Assembly (NCBI GenBank): GCA_046262415.1
Contig: JBHEMU010000067.1
Coordinates: forward strand, 1 to 45,021
Source: JACDAS01 sp046262415
GTDB taxonomy: Bacteria > Actinomycetota > Thermoleophilia > Gaiellales > Gaiellaceae
Direction: 5' to 3'
Length of the DNA stretch: 45,021 bases
Every line of letters starts with the position of its first letter. Position 1 is the stretch's first letter. A program made the position numbers and the translations under genes. Below the pieces are notes generated by a model. That model worked only from the letters and a program-made list of their open reading frames with translations. It did no database searches and had not been told where the DNA came from. Positions 32,838 through 43,281 of the stretch are shown in pieces.

Positions 32838-33344
32838 TTAGCGCTTCTTCAAACGTTCGATACACGGCATCGCCGCCGCCCGCGCCGCCTTGCCCGTTGT
32901 GCCGGTTCGGTCGACACAGGCGAGATAGCCAAGCGAGAAGCGGAACTCGCGCTCGGATCGCGTCGCCGCCTCCCAGACGGCCGCGCCAGCACCGCCAGGC
33001 CAGTCACAGGAGCGTCGTCGGAAGTCAATGCTGGCTTCGTCGGAGGTTCCAGTGACGTGGACGTCGACGGGTATCTCTCCTCCAAAACAGGTGTCCTCGA
33101 CCGGACCCGGCACGAGCATCTCCACCCGGTGTCGCTGCGCGGCAGCGCACAGCGCGGCGGCGCGCGGTGCCGGTCCTCCCACCGGATCGCATTCGAGGCG
33201 GTAGGACGCGCTTTGGGACAGCCCTCGGTCGATCTGGACGACGAGCGCTGTCGCCGGGCGGGTCGCGTCCCCACCACAGGATGCAGCGAGCAACAGCATC
33301 AGCAGAGACAGTGCTGCGAAAACCTGGTTCACGCCTGTCTGCAT
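32838..33344 (-). CDS. Secreted lipoprotein with subtilisin-inhibitor-like (SSI) domain
   Basis: 168 aa from ATG 33344, which has a good RBS (GAGGGAGG). Signal peptide VFAALSLLMLLLAASC with lipobox L-A-A-S-C, so it is lipid-anchored on the outer face of the membrane. The mature part SASYRLECDPVGGPAPRAAA-LC, CFGGEIPVDVHVTG and FRRRSCDW follows the cysteine and glycine pattern of Streptomyces subtilisin inhibitors (L-x-C-x-P-x-G-G ... A-C ... C ... P-V-x-V-x-x-x-G ... F-x-x-x-C). Protease inhibition is inferred, not shown. TAGTCT at 33376-33371 may be its -10 box. Its stop is 20 bp from the birA stop. Confidence 0.6.
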   Translation of the reverse strand: MQTGVNQVFAALSLLMLLLAASCGGDATRPATALVVQIDRGLSQSASYRLECDPVGGPAPRAAALCAAAQRHRVEMLVPGPVEDTCFGGEIPVDVHVTGTSDEASIDFRRRSCDWPGGAGAAVWEAATRSEREFRFSLGYLACVDRTGTTGKAARAAAMPCIERLKKR

Positions 33345-33381
33345 TTTCGCGCCTCCCTCTGGCGTTCTCAAGACTAGCTGG

Positions 33382-33406
33382 CCCCCGGGCCGCGATCACG
33401 CGGCTA
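33382..33406 (-). repeat. Short family C-like palindrome at the amidase 3' end
   Basis: CCGCGATCACGCGG with flanking CTGGCC matches the right arm of the 28650-28768 element. The following CTA holds the amidase stop codon. Confidence 0.4.
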
Positions 33407-35275
33407 ACCGACCGAGAAGGGCGCCGTGAGCTGCGGCTCCCCGAGCGTGCCCGCGGCCGCGAGGAACGCGTCGTACCGGCCGCCCGGCAGCGGCCCGTCG
33501 GCGCGCACGCCGTCCCAGGCGATCTCCTGCGGGCCGGCCGCGAGGAAGCCGACCGCGGCGAGCGCGACGGAGCGTCCGTACTGGACGACCCGTAGCGAGA
33601 CGAGCGCCGGGGCCGCCAGCTCGAAGGAGAACGCGATCGTGTCGTCGACCCCGTCCCCGTCGGGGGAGAAGACGGCGGGCTGCACCCCGAAACGGGCGAG
33701 CGTGCGATCGACCACGACGGTCAGCTGGGCGGCCGCCGTCCCGTCCGAGTCGCGGGCGCTCAGCGCCAGGGTGTAGACGCCGTCGGGGAGGGCCTCCGGC
33801 GCCCACTTCCACGACTGGCGTCGCGCAGACTGCCGCTGGTCGGCGAAGAGCGTCACCACCTCGGCCCCGGCCGCGTCCAGCACGCGCGCGGTGACCGAGG
33901 CCGCGCGGGCGAGCGTGTAGCTCACGGTCGTCTCGTCGGCCTGACCGTCGCCGTTCGGCGAGACGACGCTGGGCACCGCCCGGGGCTCGGCGAGGAGCGC
34001 CGGCGGGCGGAAGACCGGTGGTGGCGGCGGAGGCGGAGCCGCGCCGGCCCCGATCGCCCCGCTCGCCGGGCGGAGTGCGAGCCCCGCCTCGATCGTCCAG
34101 CGGAACGAGGTGCCGGCGGCGGCGCTCGAGTCCCACGTCCAGTCGACCACCGGCCCGCGGCCACTGCCGCGGGCGACGACCTTCGCAGTGGGATCCGTGA
34201 TCGTCACCGTCCAGGGCGCGGCGGCCGAGAGCCGTGCCGCGAACCGGATCGGCCCGCCGATCCTCCCGCTCACGCTCGGCTCGTACAGCTTCGGCAGGCC
34301 GGCCCCCGCGACGTCGCGGGCGATCGCGTCCAGCTCGACGTACAAGGCGTCGCCGGGGCACTCGGTCAGCCCGGTGTCCCGGTGGGCGGAGATCGCCCGC
34401 AGGACGACCGGCGTTCCCGGGCGGAAGCGCTCGTTGCCGCGGGCGAGCAGGGTCGGGGTCGAGAGGGGGTCGACGTGGGCGACGTCGAGCCGCCAGGCGA
34501 GCAGGCGGACGAGGGCCGCTCGCGCGGCCGGCGTGATCGACGCCTTGCCGTGCGTGCCGAGCACCGCGACGCCGACCGAGCCCGTGTTGAAGCCGGCGGC
34601 GTGGGCGCCGACGACGTTGCGGGCGACGCCGCCGTAGCGGCCCTCGTACACCCGGCCGAACCGGTCGACGAGGAAGTTGTAGCCGATGTCGTTCCAGCCG
34701 TTCGCCTTCACGTGGTACAGCTCGATCCCGAGCACGATCGCTGCCGCCTCGGCGGGCTCGTAGTCGTTCGTCCCCGCCGTGTGGTGGACGATCGCGAGCC
34801 GGACCGCCCGCGCGTACCGCGGCGCGGCGCGGCGCACCTCCTCGTCGGCCGCCCAGGCGCTCCGCCTGACGATCCGCGGCGAGCCGGCCACGGACACCCG
34901 GCGCGACGGGACGGGGGCCGCGCGGCTCCGGACGAGGTGCGCGCGCACGGCCCGGACGGACCCCGCGGTCCTGTACTCCAGTCGCACCGACCGCGCCGTC
35001 CAGTAGGGCTCGCCCTGGGTCCAGCCGCGGGCGGGCGACGGCTGCACGTGCTCGTCGGCGTCAGCCTCGCGCCAGGGCGACCAGCGTCCCGACTCGGCCC
35101 TCGTCCTGAACTCGACCCGCCCGGCTCCGCGCCAGTGGAGGCCGACGAGGTCGAAACGCCCGTTCACCGCACCCGCGGGCGCCGCCAGGTCGCGCGAGAC
35201 CATGCTCGCGCCGGCCGCGTGGGCGGCGCCCGGCGCCAGGAGCGCGGCGAGCAGGCAGAAGCAGAGGAACCTCAT
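33404..35275 (-). CDS. Secreted N-acetylmuramoyl-L-alanine amidase (PGRP type) with C-terminal FlgD-Ig-like repeats
   Basis: 623 aa from ATG 35275 with signal peptide RFLCFCLLAALLAPGAAHA. Amidase_2/PGRP domain at about 140-330: RSAWAADEEVR, AIVHHTAGTNDYEPAEAAAI, GWNDIGYNFLVDRFGRVYEG, SAHRDTGLTECPGDALYVEL. The His, His and Cys zinc ligands and the active-site Tyr are visible. A proline-rich linker (A-P-P-P-P-P-P-P) precedes two repeats with SPNGDGQADETTVSYTL and SPDGDGVDDTIAFSFEL, the FlgD-like Ig fold. Cleaves the lactyl-peptide bond in peptidoglycan. Its TAG stop lies in a short family C-like sequence. Confidence 0.9.
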   Translation of the reverse strand: MRFLCFCLLAALLAPGAAHAAGASMVSRDLAAPAGAVNGRFDLVGLHWRGAGRVEFRTRAESGRWSPWREADADEHVQPSPARGWTQGEPYWTARSVRLEYRTAGSVRAVRAHLVRSRAAPVPSRRVSVAGSPRIVRRSAWAADEEVRRAAPRYARAVRLAIVHHTAGTNDYEPAEAAAIVLGIELYHVKANGWNDIGYNFLVDRFGRVYEGRYGGVARNVVGAHAAGFNTGSVGVAVLGTHGKASITPAARAALVRLLAWRLDVAHVDPLSTPTLLARGNERFRPGTPVVLRAISAHRDTGLTECPGDALYVELDAIARDVAGAGLPKLYEPSVSGRIGGPIRFAARLSAAAPWTVTITDPTAKVVARGSGRGPVVDWTWDSSAAAGTSFRWTIEAGLALRPASGAIGAGAAPPPPPPPVFRPPALLAEPRAVPSVVSPNGDGQADETTVSYTLARAASVTARVLDAAGAEVVTLFADQRQSARRQSWKWAPEALPDGVYTLALSARDSDGTAAAQLTVVVDRTLARFGVQPAVFSPDGDGVDDTIAFSFELAAPALVSLRVVQYGRSVALAAVGFLAAGPQEIAWDGVRADGPLPGGRYDAFLAAAGTLGEPQLTAPFSVG

Positions 35276-35323
35276 CGCGGTCGAGCACTCCTTTCGCTCC
35301 GGGGCGGGCCGAACCTTCGCTGC

Positions 35324-35329
35324 TAGCAT
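35324..35329 (+). promoter_or_regulatory. Candidate -10 box of nfeD-slipin operon
   Basis: TAGCAT inside the palindrome TGCTAGCA (35321-35328), 10 nt before GTG 35340. It is identical to the helicase -10 but slightly further from the start. Confidence 0.35.
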
Positions 35330-35339
35330 CCGTTGTAGC

Positions 35340-36647
35340 GTGAACCGGCCGCTCTCGCGAGGATTTCTTGCCTCGCTCGCAGCGACGGCCGCCGCTTTCG
35401 TCCTCTCGCCCACGGCCCTTCCGGCGACTCCGCGCGTCCTCGCGGTCGAGTTCTCGAACGACGTCAACCCCGTCACGCAGGACTACGTGAACGGGCAGAT
35501 CGAACGGGCGAACGACGAGGGCTACAGCGCAGTCGTGATCGTGCTCGACACCCCGGGCGGCCTCTCTGAGGCGATGCGGAAGATCGTCCTGAAGGAGGCC
35601 GCCTCGAAGATTCCGGTACTCGTCTACGTCGCCCCGGACGGCGCGCGGGCGGCCTCGGCGGGGGTCTGGATCGGCCAAGCCGCCGACATCCTGGCGATGG
35701 CGCCGCAGACGAACATCGGCTCGTCGACTCCGATCTCGATCGGCGGCGAGGACATCCAGAAGGACCTGCGCAACAAAGTCGTCAACGACGCGGCCGCCTC
35801 GCTGCGGGCGCTCGCGCGCGCGCACGGGCGCAACGTCAAGTGGGCGGACGCGGCGGTCCGCAAGGGGTCGAATCTTGCCGCGCCCGAGGCGCTGCGGCAG
35901 AACGTGATCGACGCGGTCGCGCCCACCCTGCCGGCGCTGCTCGAGCAGCTCGAGGGCCGGGTGACGAAGCCGAAGGGCTTCGAGCTCCACCTCGCCGGCG
36001 CGCGGATCGACCGGGTCGAGATGTCGTTCTGGAAGCAGATCCTCGACACGCTGATCGATCCGAACATCATCGCGCTGATGCTCTCGCTCGGCGTGCTCGG
36101 GATCGTGGTCGAGCTCTGGCACCCCGGACTGATCTTCCCCGGGACGGTCGGCGGCATCTCGCTGATCATCGGCCTCTACGGCGTCCAGGTCCTCCCCGTG
36201 AGCTGGGCGGGGATCCTGCTGCTGCTGCTCGCGGCGGGCTTCTTCGGCGCCGAGCCGTTCGTCGTCTCCCACGGCGCGCTCACGCTCGCGGGAGGCGTGT
36301 GCTTCGTGCTCGGCTCACTCCTGCTCTTCGACCCGGCCGGGGACGCCTACCAGGTCTCGCTCCCCGCCGCGCTCGGCATCGCGGGGACGCTAACCCTGTT
36401 CATGGCGATCATCGTCGGCAAGATCGTCCAGATCCGCCGCAAGCCCGTCGAGGTCGGCGTCAACAGCCTCGTCGGGACCCGGGGCGACGTGCGCCGCGAC
36501 GGGCAGGTCTTCGTCAACGGCGAGCTCTGGCGCGCCCGGACCGCGGACGGCGAGCCGCTCCCGACCGGCGTCCCGGTCGAGGTGGTCGCGGTCGAGAACG
36601 GGCTCGTCCTGCTCGTCCGCCCCGTGCCGGCCCCGGCGCGCGCATAG
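35340..36647 (+). CDS. NfeD-family membrane serine protease (ClpP class)
   Basis: 435 aa, long form. N-terminal signal/anchor (FLASLAATAAAFVLSPTALP), then ClpP/SppA-like protease domain: VVIVLDTPGGLSEAM, APDGARAASAGVWI with nucleophile Ser106, and KVVNDAAASLRAL with the probable base Lys146. Next come several transmembrane helices (IIALMLSLGVLGIVVELWHP and following) and a C-terminal OB-fold NfeD domain (LVGTRGDVRRDGQVFVNGEL). In relatives the protease cleaves the C-terminus of the partner stomatin, which is the next gene here. GTG 35340 gives a complete signal sequence. Confidence 0.9.
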   Translation: MNRPLSRGFLASLAATAAAFVLSPTALPATPRVLAVEFSNDVNPVTQDYVNGQIERANDEGYSAVVIVLDTPGGLSEAMRKIVLKEAASKIPVLVYVAPDGARAASAGVWIGQAADILAMAPQTNIGSSTPISIGGEDIQKDLRNKVVNDAAASLRALARAHGRNVKWADAAVRKGSNLAAPEALRQNVIDAVAPTLPALLEQLEGRVTKPKGFELHLAGARIDRVEMSFWKQILDTLIDPNIIALMLSLGVLGIVVELWHPGLIFPGTVGGISLIIGLYGVQVLPVSWAGILLLLLAAGFFGAEPFVVSHGALTLAGGVCFVLGSLLLFDPAGDAYQVSLPAALGIAGTLTLFMAIIVGKIVQIRRKPVEVGVNSLVGTRGDVRRDGQVFVNGELWRARTADGEPLPTGVPVEVVAVENGLVLLVRPVPAPARA

Positions 36648-36656
36648 GATCAGGCC

Positions 36657-37433
36657 GTGACCCCGGCGCTCGTGATCGTGATCGTGGTGCTGGTCGTCCT
36701 GCTGCTCTTCCTCGTCTCGGCGGTGAAGGTCGCCCGCGAGTACGAGCGCGGCGTCGTCTTCCGGCTCGGCCGACTGCTCGATCCGCCGAAGGGACCCGGC
36801 CTCTTCATCCTGATCCCGATCATCGACCGGATGGTCAAGGTCGACCTGCGCACGATCACGCTCAACATCCCGCCGCAGGAGGTGATCACGAAGGACAACG
36901 TCCCGGTGCGGGTCAACGCCGTCGCGTACTTCCGCATCGTCGAGCCGAAGGCGGCGATCGTCCAGATCGAGAACTTCATGGTCGCGACCTCGCAGATCGC
37001 CCAGACGACGCTCCGGTCGGTGCTCGGGCAGCACGTGCTCGACGAGCTGCTGGCCGAGCGGGAGAAGATCAACGCGATCCTGCAGGAGATCATCGACGAG
37101 GCGACCTCGCCCTGGGGGATCAAGGTCTCGATCGTCGAGGTGAAGGACGTCGAGATCCCGTCCGGCATGCAGCGCGCGATGGCGAGGCAGGCCGAGGCCG
37201 AGCGCGAGCGGCGCGCGAAGGTGATCAGCGCCGAGGGCGAGTTCCAGGCGTCGGAGCGGCTCAAGGACGCCGCGCTCGTGATGGCCGAGGCTCCGGTCGC
37301 GCTCCAGCTCCGCTACCTCCAGACGCTCCTCGAGATCGGGGCGACCAACGCGACCACGATCGTCTTCCCGGCGCCGGTCGACCTGATCGGCGCCTTCCTC
37401 GAGAGCCGCGGCAAGGGCCAGAGTCAGAGCTGA
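36657..37433 (+). CDS. Slipin/stomatin-like SPFH domain protein
   Basis: 258 aa. N-terminal membrane helix (ALVIVIVVLVVLLLFLVSAV), then SPFH/Band 7 domain: YERGVVFRLGRLLDPPKGPG, IDRMVKVDLRTITLNIPPQE, ITKDNVPVRVNAVAYFRI, TTLRSVLGQHVLDELLAERE, WGIKVSIVEVKDVEIP. The coiled-coil region AMARQAEAERERRAKVISAE is followed by ATTIVFPAPVDLIGAF. It forms oligomers on the membrane and is the usual partner of NfeD, 9 bp upstream. The pair is thought to organise membrane microdomains. Confidence 0.92.
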   Translation: MTPALVIVIVVLVVLLLFLVSAVKVAREYERGVVFRLGRLLDPPKGPGLFILIPIIDRMVKVDLRTITLNIPPQEVITKDNVPVRVNAVAYFRIVEPKAAIVQIENFMVATSQIAQTTLRSVLGQHVLDELLAEREKINAILQEIIDEATSPWGIKVSIVEVKDVEIPSGMQRAMARQAEAERERRAKVISAEGEFQASERLKDAALVMAEAPVALQLRYLQTLLEIGATNATTIVFPAPVDLIGAFLESRGKGQSQS

Positions 37434-38260
37434 CCGGGCTGATCGAGGGCGCCGGGCGCTGGGTCGCGATCGCCCCCGGGCGAGCAGGACGGCCCGGGGC
37501 GAGGGAGCCCGTCGCCGACGATCCCACGGCGTGTCCCTTCTGCGAGGGGCGCGAGGCCCGAACCCCGCCGGAGACGCTCGCCCTGCCGGCCCGGCAGCCG
37601 CCGGACACTCCGGGCTGGCGCGTCCGCGTGGTGCCCAACCTCTACCCGGCGCTCGAGCGGCAGGAGGTGGTCGTGCACTCGCCGCGCCACGTGAGCTCGC
37701 TGGCCGAGGTCGACGACGCCGACCTGGCGCTCCTGGCCGAGGCCTGGCAGCGGCGTGTCCGCGAGGTGGGCACGGCGGGCTACGTGCACGCCTTCGTCAA
37801 CGAGCGCCGGGCCGCCGGCGCGTCGCTGCCCCACTCGCACTCGCAGCTCGTGTGGCTACCGGCGGTGCCGCCCGAGGTCGCGCGGGCAGACGGTGACGGC
37901 GGAGGCGGCACCGAGCTGGTCGTCCACGAGCGGGGGGCCGTCCTACTCCGCTCCGCCGCCGCCCCCCGCGCCGCCTACGAGCTGGAGGTCGTCCCCGGCG
38001 GCGGCGCTCGGGACGCGTGGCGGGACGAGCGGCTGGCGACGGCGCTCCAGCTCGCCGCCGAAGCGCTCCGGCGCCTGCAGGCGCTCGAGGGCCCCGTCGC
38101 CGCGAACCTGTGGCTGCACGCGCCGCCCGGGAAGCCGTGGCGCATCGCGATCCTGCCGCGGATCGGGATCCTCGCGGGCCTCGAGCTCGGCGCGGGCGTC
38201 TACATCAACCCGGTGCCGCCCGACGAGGCGGCGCGGGCGCTCCGGTGCGCCGGCGCGTAG
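37430..38260 (+). CDS. Galactose-1-phosphate uridylyltransferase-like HIT-superfamily protein; probable CTG start
   Basis: 276 aa if CTG 37430 is used; CTG 37439 is the alternative. No ATG, GTG or TTG lies between the slipin stop and the conserved N-terminus (GRWVAIAPGR). CTG 37430 overlaps the slipin stop in CTGA, like the GTGA overlaps elsewhere. Zinc/phosphate region CPFCEGRE, VRVVPNLYPALE, the catalytic HIT-type motif ASLPHSHSQLVWLP, ILPRIGILAGLELGAGVYIN. This is the GalT fold, transferring nucleotide monophosphate via a histidine, but the sugar partner is uncertain. The 3' end overlaps glgP antisense by 61 bp. Confidence 0.75.
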   Translation: MTGLIEGAGRWVAIAPGRAGRPGAREPVADDPTACPFCEGREARTPPETLALPARQPPDTPGWRVRVVPNLYPALERQEVVVHSPRHVSSLAEVDDADLALLAEAWQRRVREVGTAGYVHAFVNERRAAGASLPHSHSQLVWLPAVPPEVARADGDGGGGTELVVHERGAVLLRSAAAPRAAYELEVVPGGGARDAWRDERLATALQLAAEALRRLQALEGPVAANLWLHAPPGKPWRIAILPRIGILAGLELGAGVYINPVPPDEAARALRCAGA

Positions 38261-40194
38261 TAGCGCTCGGCGTACTCGACCACCATCCGCTTGGCGTCGA
38301 AGCGCTCGCCGATGCGAGCGATCGAGGCCTTCATCATCTCGCACCACCGGGCGCGGTCCTCGTAGTAGAGGGGCACGACGTCCTCCTCCAGCAGCCGGTA
38401 GAGCGACTCGGCGTCCCGCCCGTCGTCGCCGGTGTCCTCGCCCACATCCGGCTCGCCGATCGCCCAGCCGATCTCCGGCGAGTAGGCCTCGGCCCACCAG
38501 CCGTCGAGGACCGAGAGGTTGAGGACACCGTTCAGCCCGGCCTTCATCCCGCTCGTCCCGGACGCCTCGAACGGCCGCCGCGGCGTGTTCAGCCAGACGT
38601 CGCAGCCCTGCACGAGCTGCCGCGCCGCGGTCATGTCGTAGTCCTCGAGGAAGGTCACGCGCGGGCCGGCGCCCCGGGCATAGCCGACGAGCGCCTGCAT
38701 GACGTCCTTCCCCGCCTCGTCAGCTGGATGGGCCTTGCCCGCCAGCAGCACCTGGAGCGGCCGCCCCGTGTCGGCCAGCAGCCGCGCGAGCCGATCCGGC
38801 TGCGAGAAGAGCAGGCCGGCGCGCTTGTACGTCGCGAACCTGCGCGCGAAGCCGATCGTGAGTGCCTCGGGGTCGAGCCCCCGGACACTGGCGGCGAGAG
38901 CGTGCTTGCCGTCGCGGTGCACGTCCAGGAGCTCCTCGTCGGAGAGCGCGGCGGCCCGCTCCCAGCACTGCGCTCCGGGAGGCGCCTCAAGTCGCACGCC
39001 CGCCCGCCTCAGGAGCTCCCCGAGGCCGGCGGAGAGCCACGTCCGCACGTGCACGCCGTTCGTGACGTGGCCGATCGGGATCTCGTCGGCGGAGGCGCCG
39101 GGCCAGAGCTGGGCCCACATCGCCCTCGCGACGCCTCCGTGACGGCGCGAGACGCCGTTCGCGGCGCCGGCCGTCCGGAGGGCGAGCGGCGTCATCCCGA
39201 AGGGGCCCCCCGTCCCGTCCGAGCGGCCGAGCGCGAGGAGCTCCTCCCAGGCGAGGCCCGCGGCTCCGGCCAGCTCCGAGACGTACCGCCAGACGAGCTC
39301 GGGGTCGAAGACGTCGTTGCCCGCGGGGACGGGGGTGTGCGTGGTGAAGACCGTGGTCGCGCGCACGGCGGCGAGCGCCTCGCGGTGCGGGACGCCCTCG
39401 TCGGCCACGAGGGCACGCAGGCGCTCGAGCGTCAGGAAGGCCGCGTGGCCCTCGTTCATGTGGAACACGGTCGGCCGGAGGCCGAGGGCGGCGAGCGCTC
39501 GCACGCCGCCGACGCCGAGGAGCAGCTCCTGGCGAATCCGCTGCTCACGGTCGCCGCCGTACAGCGTGGCCGTCACGCCGCGGCCTCCCTCCGTGTTCTC
39601 CTCCAGGTCCGAGTCGAGGAGGTAGAGGCGCGACCGCCCCACGTCGGCGCGCCAGATCCTCGCCGCGACGGCCTCCCCGGCGAGGTCGACCCGGACGAGC
39701 AGGGGCTCTCCGCCGGCGGTCCGCTCCACCGTCAGCGCGCGGCTCGCCGGATCGATCGCGGGGTACTCGGCCACCTGGCGGCCGTAGGAGTCGAGCCGCT
39801 GCCGGAAGTACCCGTGCCCGTAGAGGAGCCCGACGCCGGCGACGCCGAGGCCTAGCTCCGAGGCGGCCTTCAGGTGGTCGCCGGCCAGCACTCCCAGGCC
39901 GCCCGAGTAGACGGGCAGGCTCGCATCGACCCCGAACTCGCTCGAGAAGTAGGCGACGAGGAGATCGCCCGCTTCGAGGTGTGTCTCCGCCCACCACGAC
40001 GGAGCCGCGAGCTCCGCTTCCAGGGCCTGCCGCGCCAGCTCCGCCTGCGCGCCGCACCGCTCCCAGTCCTCGGTTTCGATCGTCTCGAGCAGCGCCCGCG
40101 TCGCGGGTTGCCAGCTGAAGGCGAAGTTTCCGGCCAGGAGCTCCAGCGTGCGCCGGAGCGCGGCCGGAGCGCCGGTCGCGAACGCGTCGTGCAC
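38200..40194 (-). CDS. glgP: Alpha-glucan (glycogen/maltodextrin) phosphorylase, short type
   Basis: 664 aa GT35 enzyme releasing glucose 1-phosphate from alpha-1,4-glucans. VAYFSSEFGVDASLPVYSGG, LGVLAGDHLKAASELGLGVA, VFHMNEGHAAFLTLERL, TTHTPVPAGNDVF, IGHVTNGVHVRTW, FARRFATYKRAGLL, and EASGTSGMKAGLNGVLNLS with the PLP-lysine. Size and sequence match the TIGR02094-type phosphorylases of archaea and many actinobacteria, shorter than the ~800-aa muscle type. Starts at GTG 40194. Its C-terminal ~20 codons overlap the convergent GalT-like gene. A GalT/GlgP pairing suggests sugar-phosphate metabolism, but they are on opposite strands. Confidence 0.92.
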   Translation of the reverse strand: MHDAFATGAPAALRRTLELLAGNFAFSWQPATRALLETIETEDWERCGAQAELARQALEAELAAPSWWAETHLEAGDLLVAYFSSEFGVDASLPVYSGGLGVLAGDHLKAASELGLGVAGVGLLYGHGYFRQRLDSYGRQVAEYPAIDPASRALTVERTAGGEPLLVRVDLAGEAVAARIWRADVGRSRLYLLDSDLEENTEGGRGVTATLYGGDREQRIRQELLLGVGGVRALAALGLRPTVFHMNEGHAAFLTLERLRALVADEGVPHREALAAVRATTVFTTHTPVPAGNDVFDPELVWRYVSELAGAAGLAWEELLALGRSDGTGGPFGMTPLALRTAGAANGVSRRHGGVARAMWAQLWPGASADEIPIGHVTNGVHVRTWLSAGLGELLRRAGVRLEAPPGAQCWERAAALSDEELLDVHRDGKHALAASVRGLDPEALTIGFARRFATYKRAGLLFSQPDRLARLLADTGRPLQVLLAGKAHPADEAGKDVMQALVGYARGAGPRVTFLEDYDMTAARQLVQGCDVWLNTPRRPFEASGTSGMKAGLNGVLNLSVLDGWWAEAYSPEIGWAIGEPDVGEDTGDDGRDAESLYRLLEEDVVPLYYEDRARWCEMMKASIARIGERFDAKRMVVEYAERYYAPAHRSARAASSGGTGLM

Positions 40195-40231
40195 GCTCAG
40201 AGAGGGGTGCCCGCGGCCGGGAGCCGGCGTG

Positions 40232-40519
40232 CTACGACCGCTCGGCTCTGAAGCGTCGGGTTGCCTCGATCGCGGCCGAGAGGCTCAGGCCCTTGTCCTT
40301 CGCCTGCTTGATCAGCATCACGGTCTCGAGCGCGCTGATGTCGTAGATGCGCTGCTTTCGGCCCTTCGTCGGAATCCTGGCCTTGTTCGTCCAGTAGTCG
40401 AGCTGCATCTTCGAGATACCGGCGATCTGGCAGACCTGGCCGAGGTAGAGCTCGACCTTCTCGAGGTGCTGGGCGAGGTCGATCGGCTCCAGCACGTCGA
40501 GCTGCTTCGCGTACGCCAT
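40232..40519 (-). CDS. Small MerR-family DNA-binding protein
   Basis: 95 aa from ATG 40519, preceded by purine-rich GGAAAGGGTGGAG. Winged-helix pattern LGQVCQIAGISKMQLDYWTN, KARIPTKGRKQRIYDISALE, TVMLIKQAKDKGLSLSAAIE is the MerR HTH (I-x-x-L-x-x-W-x, R-x-Y-x-x-x-x-L). There is no effector-binding C-terminal domain and no cysteine cluster. The open frame extends to 40579 but lacks conserved sequence. It is the only predicted regulator in the window; it lies between gyrA and glgP, on the same strand. TATGCT (40565-40560) is a reasonable -10 box. Targets unknown. Confidence 0.8.
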   Translation of the reverse strand: MAYAKQLDVLEPIDLAQHLEKVELYLGQVCQIAGISKMQLDYWTNKARIPTKGRKQRIYDISALETVMLIKQAKDKGLSLSAAIEATRRFRAERS

Positions 40520-40603
40520 CTCCACCCTTTCCGACCCCGGTCTGGTGCGGCAGGCGTCTAGCATACGAACGAGCGCCACGGCGATGCGCGGATCTGCCGA
40601 AAT

Positions 40604-43135
<2,532 letters not shown>

Positions 43136-43157
43136 CCAGGAACCTCACATCGGTAGA

Positions 43158-43184
43158 CACGGGGGAACCCAGGGTTCCCCCGTG
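43158..43184 (-). terminator. Strong hairpin in the gyrB-gyrA spacer
   Basis: CACGGGGGAACC and GGTTCCCCCGTG pair perfectly over 12 bp with a 3-nt loop. No U-run follows on the minus strand, so it may be an attenuator or processing site rather than a full terminator of gyrB. Confidence 0.4.
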
Positions 43185-43281
43185 GACCCCCTCCTTCACG
43201 ATTCTCGTGCTCGAGCACCTGCGTGGGCTGCGCTCGGGCGAAGCCCGGCTCCGCCCGACAACGTCGTTCGGTGAAGAGCCG

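Noticed and set aside
31605..32865. 758-codon minus-strand frame through repeat A, fabZ antisense frame and fabH
   Set aside because: Only the fabH part is real; the GTGA overlap with fabZ fixes the fabH start at 31608.
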